The notes beneath the pieces are model-generated. The model searched no databases and was not told where the DNA came from. It worked only from the letters and a program-made list of their open reading frames with translations. Positions 36,923 through 45,103 of a stretch of DNA of 64,000 bases are shown one piece after another. The first letter of the stretch is position 1. Each line of letters opens with the position of its first letter. The translations under genes were made by a program, and so were the position numbers. The DNA is from Pseudothioclava nitratireducens (GTDB taxonomy: Bacteria; Pseudomonadota; Alphaproteobacteria; Rhodobacterales; Rhodobacteraceae): positions 124,001 to 188,000 of the forward strand of contig NZ_JARGDK010000007.1 in the NCBI RefSeq assembly GCF_029210495.1, read 5' to 3'.

Positions 36923-37417
36923 ATGCGTACCACTGCACTCGTTCTCGGCCTTGCCGCAGCCCTCACCGCCGGCGCCGCTTCGGCGCAAAGCTACAGCGCG
37001 GGCCATGCCCAGCTTGCCGCGCAACTCGGTGTGGATGCCTCGGCCTATACCACCGGCCAGCTTGCCGCCCTTCTGGCCAATGCCCGCGAGGGCGATGACG
37101 CGGCGGCCGTCGGCCTCGGTCTTGGCAATACCGGCGTTGGTGTGAGCCGTGGTCTGAGCCAGATCGCCGCGCAGATCGGTGTCGAGCCGGGTGCCTTTAC
37201 CCCGGCCGATCTCTCGGTTCTCAAGGATGTGCAGCAGCGTGAGGGGGTAACGACCGATCTCGACATCGCCGCGGCACAACTGGCGCGCGCCGATGAAACC
37301 CCCGAGGTCTCGGCCGGTCAGGCCCAGCTTGCCGCCCGTCTTGGCCTCGATCCGAACGACTACACCGTGGCCGAACTGACCGCGCTTTACGTTCAGCGCT
37401 TCGACTCGACCGACTAA
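36923..37417 (+). CDS. Secreted protein with three imperfect internal repeats, unknown function
   Basis: 164 residues with a signal peptide (MRTTALVLGLAAALTAGAAS, cleavage at about 22). The mature protein has three 25-residue repeats at about residues 26-50, 76-100 and 131-155, each of the form (A/R)G-x-(A/S)Q(L/I)AA(Q/R)(L/I)G(V/L)(D/E)xxx(Y/F)TxxxLxxL. Two unrelated linkers of about 25-30 residues separate them, the first rich in Gly. I do not recognise the family. Repeat spacing is 50 and 55 residues. It stands alone between ettA and cspA and ends in a bidirectional terminator. Confidence 0.85.
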   Translation: MRTTALVLGLAAALTAGAASAQSYSAGHAQLAAQLGVDASAYTTGQLAALLANAREGDDAAAVGLGLGNTGVGVSRGLSQIAAQIGVEPGAFTPADLSVLKDVQQREGVTTDLDIAAAQLARADETPEVSAGQAQLAARLGLDPNDYTVAELTALYVQRFDSTD

Positions 37418-37434
37418 GCGATCGACCCAAAAAC

Positions 37435-37459
37435 AAAGGCGGCCCAAAAGGCCGCCTTT
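37435..37459. terminator. Bidirectional intrinsic terminator
   Basis: AAAGGCGGCC (37435-37444) pairs perfectly with GGCCGCCTTT (37450-37459) around the loop CAAAA, with A/T-rich flanks on both sides. It lies between the convergent triple-repeat gene and cspA and can serve both. Confidence 0.92.
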
Positions 37460-37481
37460 CTTTCGCGTTCCGATCCGGGGA

Positions 37482-37688
37482 TCAGGCGAGGGCGAGGTTC
37501 ACCGCCGACTCACGACCGTCACGACCGCTTTCGAGGTCATAGGTCACAGCCTGACCGTCGTTCAGACCTTGCAGGCCCGAGCGTTCCACGGCGGAAATGT
37601 GGACGAAGATGTCCTTGCCGCCCGTTGCCGGTGCGATGAAGCCGTAGCCTTTGGTGGTGTTGAACCATTTCACGGTGCCGTTGGCCAT
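37482..37688 (-). CDS. Cold-shock protein (CspA family)
   Basis: 68 residues, single cold-shock domain. Start MANGTVKWFNTTKGYGFI contains RNP1 (KGYGFI), and RNP2 follows as DIFVHIS. The end VTYDLESGRDGRESAVNLAL is usual for alphaproteobacterial Csp. It binds single-stranded nucleic acid and melts RNA structure. AAAAGGAGAC lies just before the ATG. The 237 bases up to the divergent channel gene would hold its promoter and 5' leader; I see no obvious cold-box. Alphaproteobacteria usually have several paralogues, so a specific symbol is not given. Confidence 0.96.
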   Translation of the reverse strand: MANGTVKWFNTTKGYGFIAPATGGKDIFVHISAVERSGLQGLNDGQAVTYDLESGRDGRESAVNLALA

Positions 37689-37925
37689 CCGTAGTCTCCT
37701 TTTGATATGCCGCCCGCAGGATTGCGGCGGCCCGGCTCAGTCACGTCAAAATCGAGAACTGAGCCCCATGAAGGAGCGGATCGTCGAAAGAGATAGCGTC
37801 TTGCACGCCCCGTATAGGCGTTCCTGGCCGGATTCGCAACCTGTCTTGGCAAAACGGGTGCAGTCGGGCTGCTTTGCCTTGCGGTCAATCTGCGCTATGG
37901 CTCGGACAACAAGAGGCGCAGTCCG

Positions 37926-38687
37926 ATGCTCGACACGATCCGTTCGCTCTACGAATCCCATACGCCGCGCGCGCATGCGTTCCGCTATGCGATCCTGATT
38001 TTCGATCTCGTGACGGTGGTTTTCGTGATCGTCACCTCCTTTTTCACCCATACGCTTGCGGTGGAGCTGATCGACGCGGTGATCGGCCTTGTGATCGTCG
38101 CGGATTTCACCGCCCGCTTTGCGATCTCCGATCACAAGCTGCGGTTCTGGACCCGTCCCGCCACCGCCGCTGACATCATCGCCATGGTGTCCTTCCTTGC
38201 GCCCATCGCGGGCGAGAGCTTTGGTTTTCTGCGCGTGCTGCGCACGTTGCGGCTCTTGCACACCTATCAGCTCTTGTCCCGGCTGCGGCAGGATTTCACC
38301 TTCTTTCGCAAGCATCAGGACGTGATCCTCGCCGCGATCAATCTGGGCGTGTTCCTGTTCGTGATGACCGGGCTGATCTACGCCACGCAATACGGTCGCA
38401 ACGAGGATATCCGCAACTACGCCGACGCGCTCTATTTCACGGTGACGACGCTGACGACCACGGGTTTTGGCGACATCACGCTGCACGGCATGACGGGGCG
38501 GCTCCTGTCGGTGGCGATCATGATCTTCGGGGTCACCCTGTTCCTGCGTCTGGCGCAGGTGCTGTTTCGCCCGACCAAGGTCCGTTACGAATGCAAGACC
38601 TGCGGGCTGAGCCTGCATGATGCGGACGCGATCCATTGCAAACATTGCGGTGAGACGGTGCATATCGACACCGAAGGGCTTTACTGA
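37926..38687 (+). CDS. Voltage-gated-type potassium channel with C-terminal zinc ribbon
   Basis: 253 residues. Helices S1-S4 lie at about residues 18-110 (S4-like SFGFLRVLRTLRLLHTYQLL with spaced Arg), then S5, a pore helix and selectivity filter T179-G180-F181-G182-D183, and S6. The GFGD filter is the common variant of GYGD. The cytoplasmic tail has CKTCGLSL and CKHCGETV pairs, a C4 zinc ribbon or rubredoxin-like knuckle, where many bacterial channels have an RCK or cyclic-nucleotide domain. It overlaps the end of the convergent hydrolase gene by seven bases. Confidence 0.9.
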   Translation: MLDTIRSLYESHTPRAHAFRYAILIFDLVTVVFVIVTSFFTHTLAVELIDAVIGLVIVADFTARFAISDHKLRFWTRPATAADIIAMVSFLAPIAGESFGFLRVLRTLRLLHTYQLLSRLRQDFTFFRKHQDVILAAINLGVFLFVMTGLIYATQYGRNEDIRNYADALYFTVTTLTTTGFGDITLHGMTGRLLSVAIMIFGVTLFLRLAQVLFRPTKVRYECKTCGLSLHDADAIHCKHCGETVHIDTEGLY

Positions 38688-39406
38688 GCCGCCTCGAACC
38701 GTTTGCGGGTGATGCCGCCCGCAGATCCCGCGATCCGCAAAAGCCGCCGCCGGTCCCCCGCCAACCCCGCTTCCAGCAGCCCCGCCAGCGCGCCCCGCGC
38801 CTTCAGATGCGGGACGAGGCCGGAATGGCTCTGATCGGTAAAGATCACCTGATCCACGCGCGGATGCGGGGCAAAGCGGGCCGCCTGCGCCCAGTCATCT
38901 TTCGCGCCGTGAAACAGATAGGCGTGACCCGCGCACGGGGCAGGGGCCACCGGCCAGCGCGGCGCGGGCAGCCGCGCGCACCACTCGGCCCAGCGGGTTT
39001 CTTCCGGGGCATGTTCGGGCAGCACCGAATATTGCGGCCCGAAGGCCAACACCAGATCGAGCGCCAGCGCATGCGCCGCCACCAGCGCCGAGAACGCCCC
39101 CATCGACAGACCGATTGCCGCGATCCGCTCAATCTCTGCGCGTGACGTGACCCATCCGACCGCGCCCGAAAGCGCCGCCTCGAACCCCGGATCGTTCGCC
39201 CAGGACCGGCTTTCATCACTCACGAAAAGCGCATGCCGCGCGCCCTGATCCCAAGCCGTGCCGACGAATTCGGGTGAGGGCCGTTGGTGCGGATCATGGC
39301 CGACCGAGGCGAAAGAGATCACCAGATCGCGCCCCGTGCCGGGCAGGTAGTCGACCGCGACAGGACCCGCGTCCCAGACCCGCTGGAACGGCGCGGGCGC
39401 GCTCAC
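38681..39406 (-). CDS. Alpha/beta-hydrolase-like protein of unknown function
   Basis: 241 residues. A nucleophile-elbow-like stretch [19 protein letters not shown] (G-x-S-x-G: GLSMG) is centred near residue 100, with [12 protein letters not shown] after it and [16 protein letters not shown] giving a likely acid residue and [13 protein letters not shown] a possible catalytic His. That is the order of the alpha/beta hydrolase triad. No specific substrate can be named. Its ATG overlaps the rimO stop by four bases (ATGA), so it is cotranscribed with and coupled to rimO. Its end overlaps the channel gene on the other strand. Confidence 0.75.
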   Translation of the reverse strand: MSAPAPFQRVWDAGPVAVDYLPGTGRDLVISFASVGHDPHQRPSPEFVGTAWDQGARHALFVSDESRSWANDPGFEAALSGAVGWVTSRAEIERIAAIGLSMGAFSALVAAHALALDLVLAFGPQYSVLPEHAPEETRWAEWCARLPAPRWPVAPAPCAGHAYLFHGAKDDWAQAARFAPHPRVDQVIFTDQSHSGLVPHLKARGALAGLLEAGLAGDRRRLLRIAGSAGGITRKRFEAAQ

Positions 39407-40797
39407 ACGATGCGGCCCCAGAGGTCGTATTCGCTGGCCTCGTCCACCTCGACGGTCACCATATCGCCGGGGCTAAGTTCTTCGAAGCCTTCGTCGATGA
39501 ACAGGTTCCCGTCGATCTCGGGCGCATCCGCGCGGGTCCGGCAGGTCGCGCCGTCCGCGTCCACCGTATCCACGATGACCTGCTGGTGCGAGCCGACCTT
39601 GGCTGCGAGTTTCGCCTCGGAAATCGCCTGCGCCTTCTCCATGAAACGGTCCCAGCGGTCCTGCTTGACCTCGTCGGGCACATGGTCGGGCAGATCGTTC
39701 GAGCGCGCCCCCGCGACGTTTTCGTATTGGAAACAGCCGACGCGGTCCAGTTGCGCCTCGTCCATCCAGTCGAGGAGATACTGGAACTCCGCCTCGGTTT
39801 CGCCGGGATAGCCGACGATAAACGTCGAGCGCAGGGTGATGTCGGGGCAGGCCGCGCGCCATGCGGCGATTTCATCAAGCGTCCTGGCCGAGGCCGCAGG
39901 CCGCGCCATGCGCTTGAGCGTATCGGGATGCGCGTGCTGGAAGGGAATATCCAGATAAGGCAGCACCAGACCCTCCGCCATCAGCGGGATCAGGTCGCGC
40001 ACATGCGGGTAGGGGTAGACATAATGCAGCCGCACCCACGCGCCCGAGGGCTGGGCGAGCTTGCCCATCTCGCGGGCGAGATCGGTGATATGCGCGCGCG
40101 CCTCGCCATCCTTCCACGGGCTTGCCGCATGTTTGCGATCCACGCCATAGGCCGAGGTGTCCTGCGAGATCACCAGCAATTCCCGCACGCCCGCGTCGAT
40201 CAGCTTTTCCGCCTCGCGCAGCACCGCATGGGCCGGACGGCTCACCAGCTTGCCGCGCATATCGGGGATGATGCAGAACTTGCAGTGGTGGTTGCAGCCC
40301 TCGGAAATCTTGAGATAGCTGAAATGGCGCGGGGTAAGTTTCACCCCCGTCGCCGGCAGCAGATCCACGAACGGATCGGGCGAGGGCGGCGCGGCGCTAT
40401 GCACCGCATCGAGCACCTGCTCATATTGCTGCGGGCCGGTCACCGCGAGCACCTTGGGATGCACGCCGGTGATATAGTCGGGTTCCGCACCCAGACAGCC
40501 GGTCACGATCACCTTGCCATTCTCGCGCAGTGCCTCGCCGATCGCTTCAAGGCTCTCGGCCTTGGCGCTGTCGAGAAACCCGCAGGTGTTCACGATGACC
40601 GCATCCGCGCCCGCATAGTCCGGGCTGATCGCATAGCCTTCTGCGCGCAGCCGCGTCAGGATGCGCTCGCTATCCACCAGCGCCTTGGGGCAGCCAAGGC
40701 TCACCATCCCCACCTTCGGCTGGCCGGGGCGCGCGTCCTCTTCGATCCGCGCGCGGGGCGCGAGGTCGGGACGCAGGTTCGGAGGGTTCTGGCTCAT
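39403..40797 (-). CDS. rimO: Ribosomal protein S12 methylthiotransferase RimO
   Basis: 464 residues with all three parts of a methylthiotransferase. The N-terminal domain has its three iron-sulfur Cys in [19 protein letters not shown] and VTGCLG. The radical-SAM core has the [11 protein letters not shown] motif (CxxxCxxC), and the end is a TRAM domain ([16 protein letters not shown]). It inserts sulfur and a methyl group on an Asp of ribosomal protein S12. The [11 protein letters not shown] wording distinguishes RimO from MiaB. The next gene overlaps it by four bases. Confidence 0.96.
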   Translation of the reverse strand: MSQNPPNLRPDLAPRARIEEDARPGQPKVGMVSLGCPKALVDSERILTRLRAEGYAISPDYAGADAVIVNTCGFLDSAKAESLEAIGEALRENGKVIVTGCLGAEPDYITGVHPKVLAVTGPQQYEQVLDAVHSAAPPSPDPFVDLLPATGVKLTPRHFSYLKISEGCNHHCKFCIIPDMRGKLVSRPAHAVLREAEKLIDAGVRELLVISQDTSAYGVDRKHAASPWKDGEARAHITDLAREMGKLAQPSGAWVRLHYVYPYPHVRDLIPLMAEGLVLPYLDIPFQHAHPDTLKRMARPAASARTLDEIAAWRAACPDITLRSTFIVGYPGETEAEFQYLLDWMDEAQLDRVGCFQYENVAGARSNDLPDHVPDEVKQDRWDRFMEKAQAISEAKLAAKVGSHQQVIVDTVDADGATCRTRADAPEIDGNLFIDEGFEELSPGDMVTVEVDEASEYDLWGRIV

Positions 40798-40900
40798 GGG
40801 GCTGCCTTCTGAATTACGAAAGCGGGCCTCATCGACCCGCTCTTCATCGAGCTATTGATCGCCGGGCGCCGGAGGCCGCGCCCCCGGCACACAGGCCCGC

Positions 40901-41509
40901 TCAGCGTTTGCGGTCGCGGCGCGAGGACATCGGCTGGAACGCCACGCCCACATGCGCCTCGCAATAGGGTTTGCCGGGTTGCGAGGGCAGACCGCAGAAC
41001 CAGAAATCCTCGGTCGCCGGGTCGCCGATCGGCCATTTGCAGGTCCGCTCGGTCAACTCCATCAGGCTGATCTTGCGGGCCTTCTTCTCGACCTCGCCAA
41101 CCTTGGCCAGAGCCTCGGGGCTGATCTCATTGGCCGAGGGCTGCGGCGGCAGGGGCTGGCCCGCCGGGATGATCGGCTTGCGCAGCGGCGTCACATTGGT
41201 CGCGGGTTGCGCGGCCGGTTGCGACGCGGGCTCCGCGCGTGCGGGCGCGGCTGCGGCCGGTTGCGGCGCAGGCTTCGCGGTTTTCTTCGGTTCGGCCTCT
41301 GCGCGGGGCGCTGCGGCTTTCGGTTCCTTCGCGGCAGGCGCCGCCGGTTCCGAGCCACCGCCTGCGCGGTTCGACAGGCCAAGACGGTGCACCTTGCCGA
41401 TCACGGCATTGCGCGTCACGCCGCCCAATTCCTTTGCGATCTGGCTGGCGGATTGGCCCTCACCCCACATCTTCTTGAGAATCTCGACGCGTTCATCGGT
41501 CCAGGACAT
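40901..41509 (-). CDS. gcrA: Cell-cycle regulator GcrA
   Basis: 202 residues. The N-terminal DNA-binding domain is diagnostic: MSWTDERVEILKKMWGEGQS, then ASQIAKELGGVTRNAVIGKV and HRLGLSNRAG. A long Ala/Pro/Lys-rich linker follows, and a C-terminal domain with TERTCKWPIGDPATEDFWFCGLP and PYCEAH holds the conserved Cys that contacts sigma70. GcrA activates genes from GANTC-methylated promoters with CcrM in alphaproteobacteria. The ATG at 41509 follows AGAGGTG. It is a strong marker for the class. Confidence 0.96.
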   Translation of the reverse strand: MSWTDERVEILKKMWGEGQSASQIAKELGGVTRNAVIGKVHRLGLSNRAGGGSEPAAPAAKEPKAAAPRAEAEPKKTAKPAPQPAAAAPARAEPASQPAAQPATNVTPLRKPIIPAGQPLPPQPSANEISPEALAKVGEVEKKARKISLMELTERTCKWPIGDPATEDFWFCGLPSQPGKPYCEAHVGVAFQPMSSRRDRKR

Positions 41510-41694
41510 GGGCACCTCTTGTTACTTCTCGCCCGCAGGGGCGATCTCGGCCGCTTCCCCATTCTATCGGGGACATGACGAGATACAAGCACCGCGCCCC
41601 GATTTCAAGGCTTGCCAGCGTCTTCCCCCACCGATTGCGGCGCATGGTCCCAAGGTGTTACGAGGGGGCGGCACTGAGAACGGGAGACCGCGAG

Positions 41695-42489
41695 ATGTTC
41701 GACATGGGCGTGCGCCGCTTCGGGCGGGTGAACTGGCTGGGCATGACGATGCTGGCCTGGCGTGAGATCCTGCGCTTCACTTCGGTCTGGCAGCAGACAT
41801 TGCTCGCGCCCCTGATCACGGCGGGGCTGTTCCTGACGGTGTTCGCGCTCGCCTTCGGGCAGAACCGCGCCGACGTGATGGGCGTGCCCTATCTGGCCTT
41901 TCTCGCGCCCGGCATCCTGATGATGACGGTGATCCAGAACGCCTTCGCCAATACCTCGAGCTCGATCCTCATCGCCAAGGTGCAGGGCAATATCGTCGAC
42001 ACGCTGATGCCGCCGCTCTCACCGCTGGAAACCCTTCTGGGATACCTCGCGGGATCGGTGACACGCGCACTCGCCGTCGCTGCGATCATCGCGCTCGGGA
42101 TCGGGGTCACCATCGGCCAATGGCCCGCGCATCCGCTCTGGCTCATGCTGATCGTGGTGATGGGCGCGGTGCTGATGGGCGGGCTTGGCATCGCGGCGGC
42201 GATCTGGGCCAACAAGTTCGACCAGATGGCGGCGATCACCAACTTCATCGTGACGCCGCTGTCGTTCCTGTCGGGCACCTTCTACTCCGCCGAGGCGCTG
42301 CCGCCCGTGTTCTACGCGCTCACCCACTTCAACCCGGTCTTCTACCTGATCGACGGGGCGCGTTACGGGATGCTCGGCGTGTCGGATGCGAACCCGGCGC
42401 AGGGCCTCGCCGTCGTGGCACTCTTCGCGGGCGGCGTCAGCGCGGTCTGCTGGGCGTGGCTCAAAAGCGGCTACCGGATGAAGCCCTGA
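41695..42489 (+). CDS. ABC-2 type transport permease
   Basis: 264 residues with six hydrophobic segments and the ABC-2 family features: SVWQQTLLAPLITAGLFLTV, YLAFLAPGILMMTVIQNAFANTSSS, VQGNIVDTLMPPLSPLE and SFLSGTFYSAEALPPVF. Such permeases export lipids or polysaccharides with a separate ATPase subunit. No ATPase gene is adjacent, so the partner must be elsewhere or upstream genes were separated. I used the ATG at 41695 behind GGGAGACCGCGAG; 40 extra upstream codons in frame look non-coding. A GC hairpin follows. Confidence 0.87.
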   Translation: MFDMGVRRFGRVNWLGMTMLAWREILRFTSVWQQTLLAPLITAGLFLTVFALAFGQNRADVMGVPYLAFLAPGILMMTVIQNAFANTSSSILIAKVQGNIVDTLMPPLSPLETLLGYLAGSVTRALAVAAIIALGIGVTIGQWPAHPLWLMLIVVMGAVLMGGLGIAAAIWANKFDQMAAITNFIVTPLSFLSGTFYSAEALPPVFYALTHFNPVFYLIDGARYGMLGVSDANPAQGLAVVALFAGGVSAVCWAWLKSGYRMKP

Positions 42490-42501
42490 GACCCCGCGCA
42501 T

Positions 42502-42515
42502 GGGGCCGCTGCCCC
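42502..42515 (+). repeat. GC hairpin of the 3'-end composite element, degenerate copy
   Basis: GGGGC (42502-42506) and GCCCC (42511-42515) form a five-base-pair stem 12 bases after the permease stop, followed by CCCCGGCGTCCTTGGGG-type sequence without a clear GATATTT core. It looks like a decayed or variant copy of the elements after neighbouring genes. The rest of 42516-42767 holds nothing I can identify beyond a TTGACA at 42712 that lacks a matching -10. Confidence 0.45.
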
Positions 42516-42767
42516 CAAACCCCCGGCGTCCTTGGGGTTTGATGAAAGGGCTTTACTTTCAGACAAGCCGGGCCTATCCGCTGTGCCCATGATCGTATCG
42601 AAGGCATATTCCCTCCGTCCCCGACGTCGCGCACCCCGCGCCTGACGTCCGATCCTGCGTGGCCAAAGGCCACATCCCCCTCGAAAACCCATCCCGGCCA
42701 AGCCGAAACCGTTGACAGCCCATGCGGCCTGTTGCACCCCTTGGCCTTCCTTTTCTGGAGTTCCGCG

Positions 42768-43943
42768 ATGATCGCTTCCGTTTTGCCGACCTACAACCGT
42801 GCGCCCCTCGCCTTCGTCAAAGGCGCAGGCTCCTGGCTTGAGGCGGCGGATGGGCGCCGATTTCTGGATATGGGCGCAGGCATCGCGGTGAACGCGCTGG
42901 GCCACTCCAATCCCGATCTGGTCGCCACCCTGACCGAACAGGCGGGCAAACTCTGGCATGTCTCGAACCTCTACCAGATCCCCGAGCAAGAGGCGCTGGC
43001 CGACAAGCTCGTGGCCGAGAGCTTCGCCGATACCGTCTTCTTCACCAACTCGGGCACCGAGGCGGCGGAACTCGCGATCAAGATGGCGCGCAAATACTGG
43101 TATGAGAAAGGCCAGCCCGAGCGGATCGAGATCATCACCTTCGAGGGCGCCTTCCATGGCCGCTCGACCGGCGCGATTGCCGCCGCCGGGTCGGAGAAGA
43201 TGGTCAAGGGCTTTGGCCCGCTGATGCCGGGCTTCACCCATCTCAAATGGGGCGACCATGACGCGCTGCGCGCCGCGCTCACCGACAAGACTGCCGCCGT
43301 GATGATCGAGCCGATCCAGGGCGAGGGCGGCATCCGCGTGGTGCCGGATCAATGCCTCAAGGGCCTGCGCGACCTCTGCGATGAGACCGGCGCGCTGCTG
43401 ATCTTCGACGAGGTGCAATGCGGCGTGGGCCGCACCGGCAAGCTCTTCGCGCATGAATGGGCGGGCGTGACCCCGGACATCATGATGGTCGCCAAGGGCA
43501 TCGGCGGCGGCTTCCCGCTGGGCGCGGTGCTCGCCACCGAAGAGGCGGCCTCGGGCATGGTCGCGGGCAGCCACGGCTCGACCTATGGCGGCAACCCTTT
43601 GGGCTGCGCGGTGGGGGGCAAGGTGCTCGACATCGTCGCCGACCCAGCCTTCCTCGATCAGGTCAACGCGCGCGCAGGCTTCATGCGCCAAAAGCTCGAA
43701 GCCCTCGTCGCGGCCCACCCCGCCACGTTCGAGGCGGTGCGCGGCCAAGGCCTGATGCTCGGCCTTAAATGCACCTGTGCGCCCGCCGATGTCGTGAATG
43801 CCGCCTATGCGCAGAACCTGCTGACGGTGCCCGCAGCGGATAACGTGCTGCGACTGCTGCCCGCGCTCAATATCTCCGAGGCCGACCTCGCCGAGGCCGT
43901 TGCCCGCCTCGACGCCGCTGCCACCCAACTCGAACAGGGCTGA
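42768..43943 (+). CDS. argD: Acetylornithine aminotransferase
   Basis: 391-residue class III PLP aminotransferase. The Schiff-base lysine is Lys243 in MMVAKGIGGG, with the preceding FDEVQCGVGRTG supplying the PLP-ring Asp. FTNSGTEAAELAIKMARKYW and GSHGSTYGGNPLGCAVG are family blocks. It converts N-acetylglutamate semialdehyde to N-acetylornithine, and the class may also act in lysine synthesis. The ATG at 42768 is behind CTGGAG and gives the start MIASVLPTYNRAPLAF. It is followed by argF, so it belongs to an argDF unit. Confidence 0.95.
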   Translation: MIASVLPTYNRAPLAFVKGAGSWLEAADGRRFLDMGAGIAVNALGHSNPDLVATLTEQAGKLWHVSNLYQIPEQEALADKLVAESFADTVFFTNSGTEAAELAIKMARKYWYEKGQPERIEIITFEGAFHGRSTGAIAAAGSEKMVKGFGPLMPGFTHLKWGDHDALRAALTDKTAAVMIEPIQGEGGIRVVPDQCLKGLRDLCDETGALLIFDEVQCGVGRTGKLFAHEWAGVTPDIMMVAKGIGGGFPLGAVLATEEAASGMVAGSHGSTYGGNPLGCAVGGKVLDIVADPAFLDQVNARAGFMRQKLEALVAAHPATFEAVRGQGLMLGLKCTCAPADVVNAAYAQNLLTVPAADNVLRLLPALNISEADLAEAVARLDAAATQLEQG

Positions 43944-43949
43944 ACCACC

Positions 43950-44006
43950 TCATTCTGCCCCAAATATCCCGGGGGGAGGCCGCAAGGCCTCGGGGGCAGC
44001 GCCCCC
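43950..44006 (-). repeat. Composite 3'-end repeat, copy 4 (inverted orientation)
   Basis: Read on the minus strand: hairpin GGGGGC/GCCCCC (44006-43992) first, then CGGGATATTTGGGGCAGA and ATGA at 43973-43950. The same order is seen on the plus strand after the methyltransferase. Here it lies in the 90-base gap between argD and argF, inside their operon, and faces against transcription. Confidence 0.78.
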
Positions 44007-44033
44007 TCGACCCCGCCCAAGAAAGACAAGACG

Positions 44034-44960
44034 ATGAGACATTTCCTCGACATTCACACCACCGACCCGCAAGAGCTGCGCGCGATGATCGACCTTGGCC
44101 GCAAAATGAAAGAGGCCCGCAACGGTCGCCCCAAGGGCATGACCGATGACGACAAGCCGCTCGACGGCCACATGGTCGCGCTGATCTTCGAAAAACCCTC
44201 GACCCGGACCCGCGTTTCCTTCGACGTGGGCGTGCGCCAGATGGGCGGCCAGACCATGGTGCTCTCGGGCTCCGACATGCAACTCGGCCACGGCGAAACC
44301 ATCGCCGACACCGCCCGCGTCCTGTCGCGCTACGTCGACCTGATCATGATCCGCACCTTCGAGGAGGAAACCCTCCTCGAAATGGCCGAATACGCCACCG
44401 TCCCGGTGATCAACGGGCTCACCAACCGCACCCACCCCTGCCAGATCATGGCCGACATTCTCACCTACGAGGAACATCGCGGCCCGATCACGGGCAAGAA
44501 GGTCGTCTGGTCGGGCGACGGCAACAATGTCTGCGCCTCCTTCCTGCATGCGGCGGGCCAGTTCGGCTTCGATCTGACCTTCACCGGCCCCAAAACCCTC
44601 GACCCCGAGCCGGAATGGATCGACTTCGCCCGCTCGAAAGGCGTCAAAGCCGAGATCGAGCGCGACCCGTTCAAGGCCGTGGACGGCGCCGATCTCGTCG
44701 TGACCGATACCTGGGTCTCGATGCACGACCCGGAATCCGCCAAAGAGCGCCGCCACAACCAGCTGCGCCCCTATCAGGTCAACGAAGAGCTGATGCGCCA
44801 CGCCAAACCCGACGCGCTCTTCATGCATTGCCTGCCCGCGCATCGCAACGACGAGGCCACCAGCGAGGTCATGGACGGTCCCCATTCGGTGATCTTCGAC
44901 GAGGCCGAAAATCGCCTCCACGCGCAAAAGGCGATCATGCGCTGGTGCCTTGAAAAGTAA
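44034..44960 (+). CDS. argF: Ornithine carbamoyltransferase
   Basis: 308 residues, full length. Carbamoyl-phosphate binding residues are in S56-T-R-T-R60 ([12 protein letters not shown]), with the later HPCQIMADI block, the ornithine-binding DTWVSM and [10 protein letters not shown] with its catalytic Cys. It makes citrulline from ornithine and carbamoyl phosphate. Preceded 90 bases upstream by argD with a repeat copy between; argD-argF adjacency is common in Rhodobacteraceae. Confidence 0.97.
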   Translation: MRHFLDIHTTDPQELRAMIDLGRKMKEARNGRPKGMTDDDKPLDGHMVALIFEKPSTRTRVSFDVGVRQMGGQTMVLSGSDMQLGHGETIADTARVLSRYVDLIMIRTFEEETLLEMAEYATVPVINGLTNRTHPCQIMADILTYEEHRGPITGKKVVWSGDGNNVCASFLHAAGQFGFDLTFTGPKTLDPEPEWIDFARSKGVKAEIERDPFKAVDGADLVVTDTWVSMHDPESAKERRHNQLRPYQVNEELMRHAKPDALFMHCLPAHRNDEATSEVMDGPHSVIFDEAENRLHAQKAIMRWCLEK

Positions 44961-44967
44961 CCGGGCA

Positions 44968-45103
44968 GGGGGGCTCTGCCCCCCGCGCTGACGCGCTCCC
45001 CCCGGGATATTTAACGCGATTGGAATGAAAGAGCTTTTCCGCTTCCAATCGCTCCAAATATCCCGGGGTGAATTTTCCGAAGGAAAAGAGGGGCAGCGCC
45101 CCT
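44968..45103. repeat. Back-to-back pair of composite elements forming a long inverted repeat (argF/hrpB 3' ends)
   Basis: Two complete elements face each other. From argF: hairpin GGGGGGC/GCCCCCC (44968-44984), then CCCCCGGGATATTT near 45000-45012. From hrpB: hairpin AGGGGC/GCCCCT (45089-45103), then AAATATCCCGGGG (45056-45068) on the complementary strand. In the middle GCGATTGGAA (45016-45025) and TTCCAATCGC (45043-45052) are also complementary, so about 45000-45068 is a long interrupted palindrome with a 17-base centre. It fills the gap between convergent argF and hrpB. Confidence 0.82.

Noticed and set aside
42712-42740. TTGACA upstream of argD as a promoter
   Set aside because: The -35 is perfect but the sequence 17 bases on (CACCCC region) has no resemblance to a -10 element.
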